Part shown: positions 31,382 to 42,939 of the stretch, piece by piece | How the letters are laid out: each line of letters begins with the position of its first letter | Position numbering within the stretch: position 1 is the stretch's first letter | From: Neoceratodus forsteri | Lineage: Eukaryota > Chordata > Ceratodontiformes > Ceratodontidae | NCBI GenBank assembly: GCA_016271365.2 | Contig: CM057449.1 | Location: 1,565,458,501-1,565,522,500, forward strand | Length of the DNA: 64,000 nt | Direction of reading: 5' to 3' | Notes under the pieces: model-generated | Seen by the model: only the letters and a program-made list of their open reading frames with translations | What the model was told of the DNA's origin: nothing | Database searches by the model: none | Translations under genes and position numbers: made by a program

Positions 31382-33204
31382 CCCGTTTCTACTGAGGGAT
31401 CTGCCCCTTCCCCATTACACACTCCTCCCTCTCCATTGATGACCCCTTCCCTACGCAGTCCCCCCCCATAAGCAGCTTTCCCTTTGACTCTGTCTGAGCC
31501 TCTCTTCAAGCTGTCCACTGTCTTCAGGGAGACATCTTTCTTCGGCACATCTCCATCTGCGGCTGCAGATGTCAAGACAATCCTGCTGTTCTCATACAGA
31601 GAATGTGGATGAATGGCTCCTCTCGCTCACCTGGGCACCCTGGATTTTGGGGTGCCCAGAAAATGTGTTTCTGGCAACTTTTGTAAAAAAACAAACAGCA
31701 GAATCTAACTAAATTGGTCCCATTTAGCTAGGTTCAGAGTTTGTTTTTAAAAATAGATAAGCTTTTGTATTTTCAATGTGTGTGAGTTTAGAGGAAGGAA
31801 AACAAATGGCTGCTGTTTTGACTGGTATTGTTTTGAGCAAAAGAGGTAAATCAAGAAAATAAGCACTTGCGATTATTTTTTTTTACCGGTCGAACTTGGA
31901 ACGTTAAATCGGGAATCGTTATAACTAAAACAGTATACTTTTTGTTCATCAGACTTTTGAAAGGTATACCCTTGGCACAAAACCCTTAAAACCTGAAAAT
32001 TTCATGAAAAAATGCCACATTGTCTGCGCTGTAGGTGAGAGCGAAAAATATGCAATGTTAAGTATAGGTTTTTTTTTGTGCTCTTTGTCTCGAAAACAGT
32101 AAAAAGATGCTGTCATGAAACTTTTCACATCTTGAGACTCTTGACAGCCTGACCACGCATAAAATGGATCAAAAGTAATACAAATTACAGACACAAGGAG
32201 ATTTTATAGTTTTTCTTTTTTTATTTGAATTCAGCACTCCAGGAGTAGTCCCAAATTGGGGGTGAAGAAAAATAATGTGTATTCGATGTACTGTTATGCT
32301 GTCCCTGCCTCATCCCCCTCAGCAGGTAGCCAGGAAGAAAATTAACAACAACAAAAAAAAAAATAGCAAAACCCACAATGATTATATTTTTTAAAAACTA
32401 GATAAATGTTTAAGATTTAGTTTCTTATGTTGTCATGAACCGAGCAGGGACTGTGCCTACAATTTCCAGAGGCACTGACTCGTATCTCTATGAGCATGTT
32501 AGTACTTGTAGAAGTGTAGGCACAGAGTAGAAGTAAACAGTGGTTGACCAAGGGAACTACGAGTGGGATGTGGGAATGTAAACTTTCATTTTATTTTTAT
32601 TTTATTATTTTGATAAAAAAATGAAGATCTGTTAGATATATAGAGCATGCAACATTTATTAGGATTGCTGATTCCATGTGTGGAGTTAGGCTGGAGCAAG
32701 TGATGCTGTTTTTGCTATGATGTTGGCTGCTGATGGGAGTGTTAGGGAAAAGGGGTACCTGTCCGGGAGTGTTGGAGTGTTGTTGTTTTTTTCATTTTCT
32801 ACTCCAGCTTAATTTTTGTCAGCGTATGTTGTTTAGATTGGGGAGGGAATGAGGTGTGTGTGTGGGATCCCCACATACAAAACAAAAGGAGATGTTTCCA
32901 GCCAACTCAGTATTGTAGTTTAAATAAATAGTACATGCAGAGGAAGAAATCAGCTATTTGGATTAAGCACACTGCACCTTAAAACATGGAGATTTGCTCA
33001 CTTCTTCATTTACACAAAGCTCTTATTGGTGAACAACCCACAGAGTGCTGAAACTTATACGTACAATATGTAGCACAACAAACCCCTAGTGCAGGTCCTA
33101 CTGGAATGTGGGAGTGAATGGAGGGGCAGCCAGATGACTGGGTATTATTGCTGGTGGCGTTGTGAGGAACCAACGGGGTATTGGTGTTTAAAAAGCATAT
33201 GGTC
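31382..33204. other. No gene seen
   Basis: Mixed AT-rich DNA without recognised protein similarity. Short poly(A)/poly(T) runs near 31880, 32070 and 32350 suggest old insertions that I could not classify. Confidence 0.5.
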
Positions 33205-33790
33205 ATGGGCTGGCCCAGTGGTTCAGAGTGCTGAAGCACCATCTACCTCATCTCCTGCTGCACCAGCAACGCAGGTTCAGGAACTGATCAGGGTCACTCA
33301 GGGACCAGCTATGGGAAGGAGGACTGAGCATCCAGAGACAGCTCTTCTCCCTCAGGGAGGAGAGACAGCAAAAGTTGCTGCTTGGTTAGCACCTAGTGGA
33401 GGCTTGGGGGCACAACAGCAGCCGCTTCCTGATTAGCTGACGGCAGGCCCTGAGTGCTTGCAGCATCTGTGCGGTGCACTCCCGCACCAAGCCATGTCTT
33501 CAACCTGGGAAGGGAGAAAGCAAGTAACTAAGTACCCTGCTGGCAGGATGAATCTCCTGCCTGTCGTAGGCTCCACACCACTGACTAGCCCTGGCTTCTG
33601 TGGATGTGGTCATGTGGTCACTGCTGGTGGAGAGAATGGACCTCACTTCCCTAGCTCTACCATGGGGGGGGCAATCCTTGGGGATTGTTGGAAGCCAGGT
33701 AAGTCTCAGAGATGGTGGGTGATGGGACTGGGCAGACAGAAAAGCTGAAGGGGGCAAGAGGAGAAAGGGGGCATTCACATGATGGAACAA
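33205..33790 (+). mobile_element. tRNA-headed SINE, copy S3
   Basis: The head GGGCTGGCCCAGTGGTTCAG (box-A-like) is followed about 55 bp later by CGCAGGTTCAGGAACT (box-B-like). The body is GC-rich and non-coding and ends near an A-rich stretch at 33785-33792. The 3' limit is approximate. Confidence 0.65.
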
Positions 33791-33949
33791 AAACATGGGC
33801 AGATCCAGCCTGGAGAATTGTCATCAAAAGGGCTGAAGCTGCTGAAATGAGTACAGGATCAAACTGAGCAGGAAGAGGCTAGAGCATGTACTAGTTAGCA
33901 AAGTTGAAAAAAAAAAACAAACATCTAAAGAGAAAAGAAGATAAAGAAA

Positions 33950-34147
33950 GAGTCCATCCAGGGATATTTGGAGCTTCCAAGAGAGTCCATCCATGGATAT
34001 TTGGAGCTTCCAAGAGAGACCGTCCATGGATATTTGGAACTTCCAAGAGACTACGTCCATGGATATTTGGAGCTTCCAAGAGAGTCCATCCATGGATATT
34101 TGGAGTTTCCAAGAGAGTCCATCCATGGATATTTGGAGCTTCCAAGA
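33950..34147 (+). repeat. 33-bp minisatellite, exactly six copies
   Basis: 198 bp equal 6 x 33. The unit contains CCATGGATATTTGGAGCTTC with one to four differences between copies. Because 33 is divisible by three and the unit has no stop in several frames, long open frames arise on both strands (for example HGYLELPRESI repeats). These are unlikely to be genes. Confidence 0.95.
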
Positions 34148-35084
34148 TATATATTGTGTTTTGTTTATTTATGTACAGGTATGTAACAACCCTCTCCCCC
34201 CATGGAAGGGGGTAGGGTTGTTACCACTGTGCTCAGCAGAGGGGTCAGTGGCCTTGGTTATGGGAACAACTTAGGGGTAATCATATATAGGGTCCCATAG
34301 ATGGGAAAATAGGACAGCCCCCAGAGGAATCAAAGTAAGATCTGAGCCAGAGGATAGGCGGTTGAGGTGCTGGTTCCTTTTTTGGGAGGGGGAGTCGAGT
34401 TCCAGGTGCCTGTTGTGTAGGTGCTTGTAGGCATGGGCAAAGGATGTACCTAAAAAAACTCAGTAAGTAAAAGAAAGTGAGCACTCAGGCTAGGCAGCAA
34501 CGAGTTAAAAGTTGCACCTTGTCTCTGATCATTACCAGGCAATTGTAATTACTCACTCAAGGAGTACTCCAACACACTGGATCTGCTTTTCCAGTATTTA
34601 TTCTATTGTAATTCATTCTGATATGCAGGCAGTGTCAAGATCTTGAAGTGACAATGAAAGTGTGATTCATTCAAAGTGACAGTTTATTTAAAATCAAAAA
34701 ATTGCCTTACCTCACATGGACAGCCAACCACGTAACCCTAGCTTTCGCTCTGTGGGCTTCGTCAGGCGGTGAAGTGGTTAGGTTGGAACATCATTTAAAT
34801 ACCACTCAGTAGTCAAATGGAACTATGTCATTTACATACCATCTCTAAACCCTTAAGTGTACACTCTAACATGTAAAAAAAAACATACTCTTAGTCCCAA
34901 TAGAATATAGATACATAGCAGTTTTGTCATGCCTTAGTCACTATTTCCACATGCAAAAGTGGTTTGAGTCAATAGCAAAGTCAGCCTAGTAGAACAAATT
35001 AACGTCTTATTATCCAGTCAGTAAAAAATGCTTGAATGATATCAAATATATACAAAGGGGCTGACATCCCCGTTTAAGGTGATA
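34148..35084. other. No gene; hammerhead-like motif on the minus strand near 34741-34766
   Basis: The minus strand carries CTGACGA, then 12 bases, then GAAA (34743-34765), the spacing of a hammerhead ribozyme core. The flanks CCAACC and GGTTGG could form an outer stem. Such motifs occur in Penelope-like retroelements, but no protein supports that here. The remainder is unclassified AT-rich sequence. Confidence 0.4.
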
Positions 35085-35227
35085 ATGACCATTTGTAGTT
35101 TTCTAGATCTTCGGGGGTGTCTCAGTTATCAGCTAACACTGTAGGAACCTTCACTGTCGATGAAGGGGAATCCACACAGAAGATTTTCAGCAGTACAACT
35201 AGGGCCACCCACGCCGTCGACGTCCGT

Positions 35228-35249
35228 TGACGTCACCAACCCTATATAG
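35228..35249 (+). promoter_or_regulatory. CRE plus TATA box in the DIRS-C 5' end
   Basis: A perfect cAMP-response element TGACGTCA at 35228-35235 is followed 7 bases later by TATATAG at 35243-35249. This is a plausible core promoter. DIRS copy D has TGACGTCA at 49854-49861 in its left ITR. Confidence 0.5.
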
Positions 35250-35463
35250 GCATGAGTGGCCCTGATCCCTCCTAAGTTCTTTCCCACCATTGACTCACTC
35301 GCATGGGTCTCCACAGAAGCTCCATCGCAGTATTTGCGCCTTTTTCAGCCCACAGCTTTTCTTAACTTACCTTTTACAAATCTCTTTTTTAAAAGAGAGT
35401 CCTTCTTTTTGTTTATGTCGAGAGTTAATCCTTCTTCTTCTTCTCTCTTCCATCGATGCCGAT

Positions 35464-37776
35464 ATGGAAAGAAGATTGCCTCCACAGATGAACACTCAGT
35501 CTGTGTCTGTTGTCTGTGCGCTCTGCCAGACGTTTAACCAAACAACCCTCAAGTGATGCAAGAAGGCTCTTAGAAAATTCCTAATGGATCAACTGGTAGC
35601 CAGCTCCGGGCAGGGGTCCTCCAGGGTCCCGGTCTCACCGACTGGCTCTTGAGCTCCCAGGCCTCCAAGGCCGAGACAAGTCCTCGGGGTAAAGTCACAA
35701 AAAGAGAGATCAGCGCCGCCGTGTAGATTTCGCCTCCCATCAACTTCTCCTTCTTCTGTTGGATCTTCAACAATTGCAGCTGCACCAACAAAAAGAACTT
35801 CTGTCTAGGTCTCTGTGCCCACCAGACCCATACCTACACCTCAGCCCAATTCTCAGGGCGCCCGTCCATTGTCCTCTGAGTTGTTGGCCCCTCCATCATC
35901 GAAGACAAGTTCGTCATCGATGGCTGTCTCGTCGAGACCTGACCCTTCTCCCACTAGGCTTACAGGCTTGTCAGGGTTCTCAGGACACAGCAAGTGAGTC
36001 ATCGACACCTGTGCCATCAAACTCCCTCTGTTGACATCCACTGTCGACTTGAATGAAGTCTTGATCAGTTCACTAACGTGTTTGTGCAGCAGTTGGGTGC
36101 CTTGAACAGGCCCCCTTCTATCAACAGCAGCTTCATTATTGATGCCTGTTCGTTGGCCCCAGGAGGCTCCCTGTGGGGTGGCAGTGGTGCACCCGATGCC
36201 AGACCCAGATTTTGAAGAGGTTGGTGTCGAGAAGGAGTATCACCCAGACCTCATTCTTCCTGATGATGTAGAGAAAGAAGAGGAGGAGGAGGAGATCCTA
36301 CTTTTTGACAGATCTACAGCCTCTTCTGTCAGTGAGGACTCTGTTAAGCATACTCCCAGGTCTCCTCCTGAGGACCCCGCATTTTATTTATTTATTTATT
36401 TATTTTTTGGCTCCCTCCCTGCACCCCAGTCAGCCACTCAATTGGGCTGCCTGGGACGTCTGTGACACCCACCACCCTTGTTGCCACCTGCCGCCCCATA
36501 TCGGCAGCCCTCCAGGTAACCTAATGTATCCCTTCATCAGGTGGGTCCTCTCCTATGGCGAGGAAGCACCAATAGGTGTAACCAGTTGGCCTGGGTGCTG
36601 CTGGGGTTGATCTGGGCTGTTTGGGGCTCCGTGGCTGCGAGGGTCTGGCGGCCATCATCCAGTCAGTTAGGGTGCCATTTTTCTGTTTTCTCTCTTTGGG
36701 AGTGTGGTGTGCCACTGACGTCAAGGCGCACGCTGACATCCATCACGCTCCCTATTCAGTGGGGTCCTGTGCATTGCTGTTCCCCTGGTCTCTGCCAGGA
36801 GTCAGCAAATGCTGGGCTGCAGACCCCAGTCCCCCCGGGAGAAGGTGAGCAGTCATCAGATGCTCAAGACTTCTCTCCTCGGCAAGCCTTCCAGTGCCCA
36901 CGTCCATTCCTGAACCCGGGTCACCGGTGTCGCAAGCAGAAATCCAACTGCTGTGTTGATGCGGGGCCAGCAGCCCCCACATTTTTCAGTATGATGAAAT
37001 GGCTGTCCTCAGCCATGGGCTTCCACACTGAGGAAGAGGATGCCACCAGAAAAGATTTGGTGGATTTTCTGGAGATTCCTGGATCTCCGCCGAAGATCAT
37101 TCCTCCAATGCTCCCAGCCCTGAAGAATGCAGCCACAGCAGCCTGGCACAGTCCAGACATGGTGCCAGCTATGCCCCGCAGGGCAGATAAACTTTATCAC
37201 GCCCCCGCCCAGGGTCTCCCCTGTTATGCTGCCCAGCCCAAGACCGACTCAGAAATCATTATGGCAGCTCATGACAGATCTAAGTTGCCTAAGCACCTTA
37301 GTTCCCTTCCCCCAGACAAAGAGTCTCATAGAATTGACCTCTGGGGTAAAAGGGTTTATGCCTCCTCCACATTAGGTTTGAGGATTGCAAACTATCTGTC
37401 ACATGTGGTAAAATACTGGAATGCCAGCTGGAAGAAGGGCAAGGCTGCTGCCCAAGCCCTTCTGGAGGGCACTCAAAATCAGGAGCTGCTACAGTGCCTT
37501 CAGGCAGCTGAGGATGTTAGCAAACACCTCCTCAGGGTTTTGTATGACATAGCTGACAGAGTTGCCAGGGCAGCTGCCACGGGCATGTGCCTCTGCAGGC
37601 ACTCCTGGCTCAGAGTATCTGGGTTTGCAGCTAATGTACAGCAAAAAGTATTTAATGCCCCTTCAGTGGCACCAAGCTGTTTGACCCTGATGTCCAGGAT
37701 ATCATAAATGATCTGCAAGACCGTGCAAGTCTTCTTTTCCACAACCATAGAGAAACCCATACTGTTCTCCAGAACT
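35464..37776 (+). pseudogene. DIRS Gag, copy C (split by a SINE)
   Basis: The ATG at 35464 starts MERRLPPQMNTQ, followed by VVCALCQTF, a C-x2-C pair as in other DIRS Gags. A stop and frameshifts follow. An acidic segment (DDVEKEEEEEEILLFD) is at 36260-36310. After the SINE the frame is open from about 36976 to 37707, with SMMKWLSSAMGFHTEEEDA, LPPDKESHRIDLWGKRVYAS, a counterpart of the DSRKMDSMAK block, and NYLSHVVKYWNASWKKGKAA. The segment after 37700 (DIINDLQDRASLLFHNHRET) needs a frameshift. If one target copy is discounted, Gag reads through the SINE site without a break. Confidence 0.8.
36386..36974 (-). mobile_element. tRNA-headed SINE, copy S4
   Basis: The flanks CCCCGCATTTT (36375-36385) and CCCCACATTTT (36975-36985) form an 11-bp target duplication with one mismatch. 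On the minus strand the tRNA-like head is near 36974-36905 (GACCCGGGTTCAGGAATGG holds box B). The tail is a TAAA microsatellite, seen as TTTA repeats at 36386-36402. It is 589 bp long, longer than copy S2 (341 bp). Confidence 0.8.
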
Positions 37777-38555
37777 CTCTAGCTCCCTGGTTCTAGCAAG
37801 CATCATGTGATATGGAGAATTCCTTAAAGGCTACCTAAACATAATTCTCAGTGGGTACACTGTTTCAGAAACCCTCCATGGAAGCCGAGCAGACAGAGAC
37901 AGGTTCTAAATAATGCTGGGCATTACCTGAAATTCTGTAGTTTAATACAGTTTCGGTGACTTTTTTCTAAATACCAATACCAGGAAACATTTTTTCAAGA
38001 CCGTGCCGATCGGAGGCTAAGGCTGATGGGAACATGTAGCACGATGGTGTCATCTTAGCGAGTCCAGTAGTCCCCAGTATTCAGTCCTTATGGAGCCTTT
38101 TGTACTATGTGTAACATTACTGGTATATGTGTACTTTGTCATCTTTACCATTATTTAACATTTACAGTAGAGTGTATTGTACATGTTAAATAACGGTAAA
38201 GATGACAAAGTACACATATACCAGTAATTTACACATAGTACATACTACTAGACTCGCTAAGATGACATCATCACACTGCACATTCCCATCAGCCGTAGCC
38301 TCCGATCGGCATGTCTTGAAAAAATGTTTCCTGGTATCGTTATTTAGAAAAAAGTCACTGAAACCGTATTAAACAATCCTGTCCCTGTCTGCTCGGTTTC
38401 CACAGGAGGGTTTCTGAAACAGTGTACCCCCTGAGAATTATGTTTAGATAGCCTTTAAGGAACTCTCCATATCACATGGTGCTTGCTGGAACCAGGGACC
38501 TAGAGAGTTCTAGGGAACAGTATGGGTTTCTCCACGGTTGCGGAAAAGAAGTCCC
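37730..38555. repeat. 826-bp fold-back (inverted duplication)
   Basis: The left arm 37730-38160 and right arm 38184-38555 pair over most of their length around a 23-bp loop (38161-38183). The inner 50 bp are almost perfect (TACTTTGTCATCTTTACC). The left arm has about 30 extra bases near 38070-38100. The outer part of the left arm runs into the DIRS copy C Gag reading frame, so the inversion may have copied DIRS sequence. No coding. Confidence 0.9.
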
Positions 38556-39469
38556 AGGCCGTCCGTTCAGGAATATCTGAAATGGTACCATAATTTCCAG
38601 TGAAGCAGATGAATTGAATAGGTCTATGGACCAACATGAACTGCTACGACTGAAATTAATTTGACCCTGCAGACCCCAGTAAACAGAGTCAAGCATTTGG
38701 AATCCCTGCATTCAGAGTCATTATTCCACCAAAGACAAAGGTGTCCCTGTCCAGCAGCTGGTTACTGTGGCAGTGTACAAGGGGCTCCCAGCAAGCTTAA
38801 TACCATTACCTCTAGACACAGGTGTACCCTGGACTATGCAGCCCCCATTCAGAGGTCAGTCGGTGAACAGATAGTAGAATGAAGGGGTGTGGTGGTTTGA
38901 AGACCAGGATAGGCACACCATGCTGGATTTCGTTGCCAGGTGCGACCCAGGAAGGGGATGCAGCAGGGAGTGAAACAGCAGTAACACATTTGAGTTTAGA
39001 AAATGCCCCAGGCTGGCACAGAGATTTGTTTTATGTATTGTGTCCTGGCTGGCAGGACTAAGTTTTTGTCATTGTGCTCTCCCAATGCCCATGTCCTAAT
39101 CACTGAGGACACAGGGATTTCCCAACCCATTTGTTAATAGTAAATCTATTCCCAGATGTTCAGTGTAAGGAATGCTTTAGTTTCAACCTATTTAACTTCT
39201 AAAATAAACCTTCAAAATTGTAGGTGCTCCTAAGATGAAGATCACCCAGCATGCCTTGAAGTGCCTGCCATAGTTACAGTGATGTCACTGTATGGAGAGC
39301 GCGGTGACGTTTTCCATGCAGGAATTGCGGAATATATCATATACTATATTTATGGCAGTACTCAGTATTAACTGAGCCAACTCTTACCAGCAGTTGCAGT
39401 AAGGGTTAGAGGGTTTAGGAAACACGCAAACAAGTCTGCAAAACTGGCATTCAGCCCAAACTTAAAGAA
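38556..39469. other. No gene seen
   Basis: No recognised protein or repeat. Part near 38560-39060 could be more diverged DIRS-derived sequence, but I cannot show it. Confidence 0.45.
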
Positions 39470-39605
39470 AGAAATACAGAATTAAACATACCCCCATGGC
39501 TGCGAGGCATTATAGAAAGTATATGCAAATTAGCAGGAATAACCTAAGGTTGGCTTGGCTTTAAAAGAGAACTGCAGTGAAACCTTCAAGTATTTTTTTC
39601 TGCAG
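39470..39605 (+). repeat. Fragment of a fold-back family (arm)
   Basis: GAAAGTATATGCAAATTAGC and CTAAGGTTGGCTTGGCTTTA match one arm of the element at 42940-43350 (read on its minus strand) and text at 58915-58985. It contains the octamer ATGCAAAT. Confidence 0.6.
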
Positions 39606-39929
39606 AAGATGATTTTAAATACTGTTTCCAGTTCTGTTACTGACACTGGCCTTTTAGTAATTTCAGTTAGTGTCGCTGATTTGCATACTGATTGATGGTA
39701 AGAACCATTTTAGAACTCTATGATATAGTTCATGTCCCTGTTAAGCTCGTCCATTCTTGTCACAATTCATCCATATTCTACTTGGAATGGAATGTTTGAA
39801 AAGGACATAAACTACATGATAGGTTAGGTTAAGGTTAAGTTTATCGGCAGGAAGACTCCATTGAGCATGCTCATTTTCAAGGAGGTCCTGTAAGGACAAT
39901 GTTAAACAACAGTGTACAAAAAAAGTGAT

Positions 39930-40345
39930 TACATTTTTATTTTATTTATTTATTTTTTGTTGACCAGGTAAGTACACTAGACAAATCCTGCCTATTTTCA
40001 GGCACAACCCGGGGGAGGGGATACAGATGAATGCCAACTGACCTTGAACCAGATTAATCTGTTGGTGGTATTTTAGTGAATGGGGGGAAATTCCCTTACT
40101 CTTTTTGAGAAGTGCCATGGGATCTTTAACATCCACCTGAACTACCACCAGAACAGGCAAATGGAACCTCGGTTTAACGTCTCGTCCGAAAGACGGCACC
40201 TCAGGAGTGCCACATCCCCCTCACGCTGCACTACAGTGTCAGTATTGGGATATTAACCCAAGTGCCTGGTGTGGGGATAGAACCCACAGCCTTCTGATCT
40301 CCAGGCTTCAGAGGCGAGTGTGCTAGCATACAGGTACAATAATTG
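39930..40345 (-). mobile_element. V-SINE
   Basis: On the minus strand: a tRNA-like head near 40340-40270 (AGCACACTCGCCTCTGAAGC, then GTGGGTTCTATCCCCAC as box B), a central block reading GTCTTTCGGACGAGACGTTA (40198-40170), AGATCCCATGGCACTTCTC (about 40128-40105), and a LINE-like tail. The central block is the conserved core of the V-SINE superfamily of fishes and lungfishes. The tail shares TGCCTGAAAATAGGCA (39989-40004) and TTGTCTAGTGTACTTACCTG with the LINE end at 49508-49553, identifying its likely partner. It ends in a TAAA repeat. Confidence 0.88.
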
Positions 40346-40559
40346 GTAGGAAAAAAGTGCATATATGGTCAGTAAAAACAATAATAAAACAGAGTGGAAT
40401 TCAGTTTCTGGGTAAGCAGCAGTGACGTACCATAAGGTAACAATAATTGGTAGGAAATACAAACAGGGTCAAAGAAAAGAACAACAATAGTGAAGCATAC
40501 AGGAACCAATTCATATTAAGAGGGAGAACTAAAATAGTATCGGTAAGAACTTAAACAAT

Positions 40560-42845
40560 TGCTGTAAGCTAAGGGTGGGGATGGACTAGGGAGGACAGGG
40601 GCCAGCGGGGATAGGGAGACTAGGGAGAAGGATACAAGAAGTCAGAGGGTACTCACTTGATAGCAGTGTCAGGAGACTGGCATGATATGCTAAGCTCTAT
40701 GGCAGTGACAGTCTACTGGGAAGAATTTTTGTAGGTCAGGGCTCCGAAGAAATTTAATCAGACCATGCTGGTGAGCCTGAGTGAGGTCTGGATAAGATTC
40801 CACGCTGAATGGATGGCGTAGCTAATGGCAACCTTGCCGAGGGAGGTACACATCCTGGGTACGTCGAGGAGGATGTAAACAGCTTTCTTAAGGGAGTAGG
40901 AGCAATGAGAAATATTAACAAGTGAGGAGATATAGGTCGGTAATTTGTTTAGTAGACTTTTGAGGGTCCAAGTACCTAAATGAGTAGCCGTCAGGTGGTG
41001 AGGGGTTGCCAGCCAACTTCTTTATGTAAGTTGCAGTGGTGTGTCCTGAACGGTGCTTTAGTAATGAAACTCAGAGCCCGATGGAACAGTATATTGAGCT
41101 TGCGAAGGTTGGAAGCAGTGGCACAGTTGAAGATGATGTCACCATAGTCTAGGAGTGGCAGGGATATGGCCTGTACTAGTCTACGTCTAATGTCAGGGGG
41201 CAAGAGCACTCTGTTTCTGAAGAAAAAGCCAAGTCTTGCCTTGCTTTCGGCTTACTAGAAAGGTAGTTGATGTGCGCACTGAAAGAAAGTTTACTGTCGA
41301 TCCAAATGCCCAGATATTTGAATTGATCAACCACGTCTAGTGATTCACCAAGGATAGTCATGATGGGTACAGGTGACGTGCTGTGCCGAGGGGAGGGCCT
41401 ATTGCTACTAGGTGCGAAATAAAGGACCTTGGTTTTTTTTGTGTTGAGTAGTAGTTTGGAATTGATTAGGTTGTGCTCTAGCTATGTGAAGTCAGCTTGG
41501 AGTACCTCACATACTTCAGAAAAGGTTGGCTTAGAAGTATATATAACAGTATCATCCGCAAAGAGATGTATTTTGGAGTTGCTGATATTGGAATCTAGCG
41601 AGTTTATGTAACTAGAAAATAGTATAGGGCTTAAAATGGAGCCATGTGGAACACCTCATTTTATGAGGAGGGAGTCGGAAGCCTGACTGCTTGCTTTGTT
41701 TTCTGAACTCTACCTATAAGGTAGCTTGAGAACCATTGAAGTGTGGTGTCAGCTGTGCCTAATTTACTGAGACCACTGAGGATGAGGTTTTGGTCAATGT
41801 TATCGAATACCATGCTAAGATCAATGAATAAGACACCTGTGACTTGTTTGGAATTGTGCGTGGTCAGCCAGTCGTTGGTGACTTTAGCTAAAGTGGAGGT
41901 GGTACTGTGCTTTTGTCTGAACTCAGACTGGGCAGGGTTGAGGAGTGAAAACTTTTCAACATGATGTTTAAGCTGGTGATGGATGAGTTTCTCTAGCAGT
42001 TTGGATTGGACAGGGAGGATTGAGATAGGCCTATAAATGTTTAGGTCGCAGGGGTTACCTGATTTGAACAAGGGCAAGATATAAGCTGATTTCTAACAGG
42101 AGGGGGCCATAGCTGAGGGGATGGAGAGATTAAGGATATGAAGGATTGGTACAGCTAGATAATAGTAGCCTAGCTTGATGAAGATGGGATCGATGTCATC
42201 TGCTCCACTACCTTTATTGATATTGAGTTTACTGAGGTAGTCCTCTACTTGTTTGTAGGTCACAGGGTGAAGCTGGAAGGTATGAAGAGGTGGGGGCTCA
42301 TGGGTGGTGGGGTGAAAGGTGGGGTAGTCCTATGTATGGGGAGGAATCAAATGCGAGACCAGCGGTGGCAAAATGGGTATTCAGTTTTTATAGGGTGAGG
42401 TCACGCTCGACATATTTGACTCCGTTAATTAGTAACTTGGTGGGGATAGATGGGGCTGCTTTGTGGCCCTCAACTGTCTTGATTGTTTGCCAGATCTTGG
42501 CTGAGTTGCCTTTGACATTTTCAAGGGATTCTACGTAGAAGTTAGCTTTGGCAGATCGTATTAGTTTAACACAAGCATTCCTGGCAGTTCTAAATGCCTG
42601 CCAGTCAGCCGCATTCTATGTGTACCTTGCACGGGTTCAAACTTTATCACGTTGTGAAGCGCAGCTTTTAGGTTTGGAGTGAAACAGGGATGGGAATGTT
42701 TACGAACCCTGGATCTAATGAAAGGGGCATGTTCATTGGCGAGCTGAGTCAGTGCAACTTTAAAGGTGACCGCCTTGTCCACTGATTTGGCGAGATAGAG
42801 AGTTAGAGTTCTAAAATAGCAGTCATCATTAGTGTGCCAAGTGAG
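40560..42845 (-). mobile_element. LINE of a third family (L2/CR1 group, V-SINE partner type)
   Basis: A minus-strand non-LTR element distinct from the CR1-like and L2 copies, 5' truncated near 42845. Its 3' end lies near 40560, close to but separate from the V-SINE. The terminal segment is not clearly present, so membership in the same family as the LINE at 47990-49570 rests on RT similarity. Confidence 0.75.
40991..42270 (-). pseudogene. LINE RT, third family
   Basis: RT reads, from right to left, YKQVEDYLSKL-like text near 42240, then NIYRPISILPVQSKLLEKLI (42077-41960), FRQKHSTTSTLAKV, VLFIDLSMVFDNID, SSYLIGRVQKTK, and GVPHGSILSPILFSSYINSL near 41655. The catalytic FADD box is intact at 41551-41562. 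Downstream are GESLDVVDQFKYLGIWIDSK (41361-41176) and RRRLVQAISLPLLDYGDIIF (40991-41209). Frameshifts near 41660, 41470 and 41200 and a stop break it. Confidence 0.85.
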
Positions 42846-42939
42846 AAACACCCACAGGGTGTGCTAAAAGGCTGGTAAAGATGGAACTATACCAGAATTA
42901 GAACAAATATTCAAAAAACAGCTCCTACTCGAAAAAAAC

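Larger units (their letters stand above)
35085..37800 (+). mobile_element. DIRS-like retrotransposon, copy C (5' part only)
   Basis: A 5' region and Gag of a DIRS family close to copy D remain. RT, recombinase and right ITR are absent; an 826-bp fold-back element abuts or overlaps the break near 37730-37800. The left boundary is estimated from a DIRS-like edge (GTAGTTTTCTAGATCTTC) near 35095. A SINE interrupts Gag. Confidence 0.75.

Noticed and set aside
33950..34147. CRISPR-like array
   Set aside because: The units are contiguous with no unique spacers, in a eukaryotic context.
33824..34274. Repetitive proteins encoded by the minisatellite
   Set aside because: All frames are products of a stop-free 33-bp unit; no start context, splice or domain support.
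36541..37707. 388-codon open frame as a host gene
   Set aside because: The first third is the SINE S4 read antisense and the rest is DIRS Gag; the frame runs across the SINE junction by chance.
39825..39845. Telomere-like GTTAGGTTAAGGTTAAG
   Set aside because: Too short and irregular to be a telomeric repeat array.
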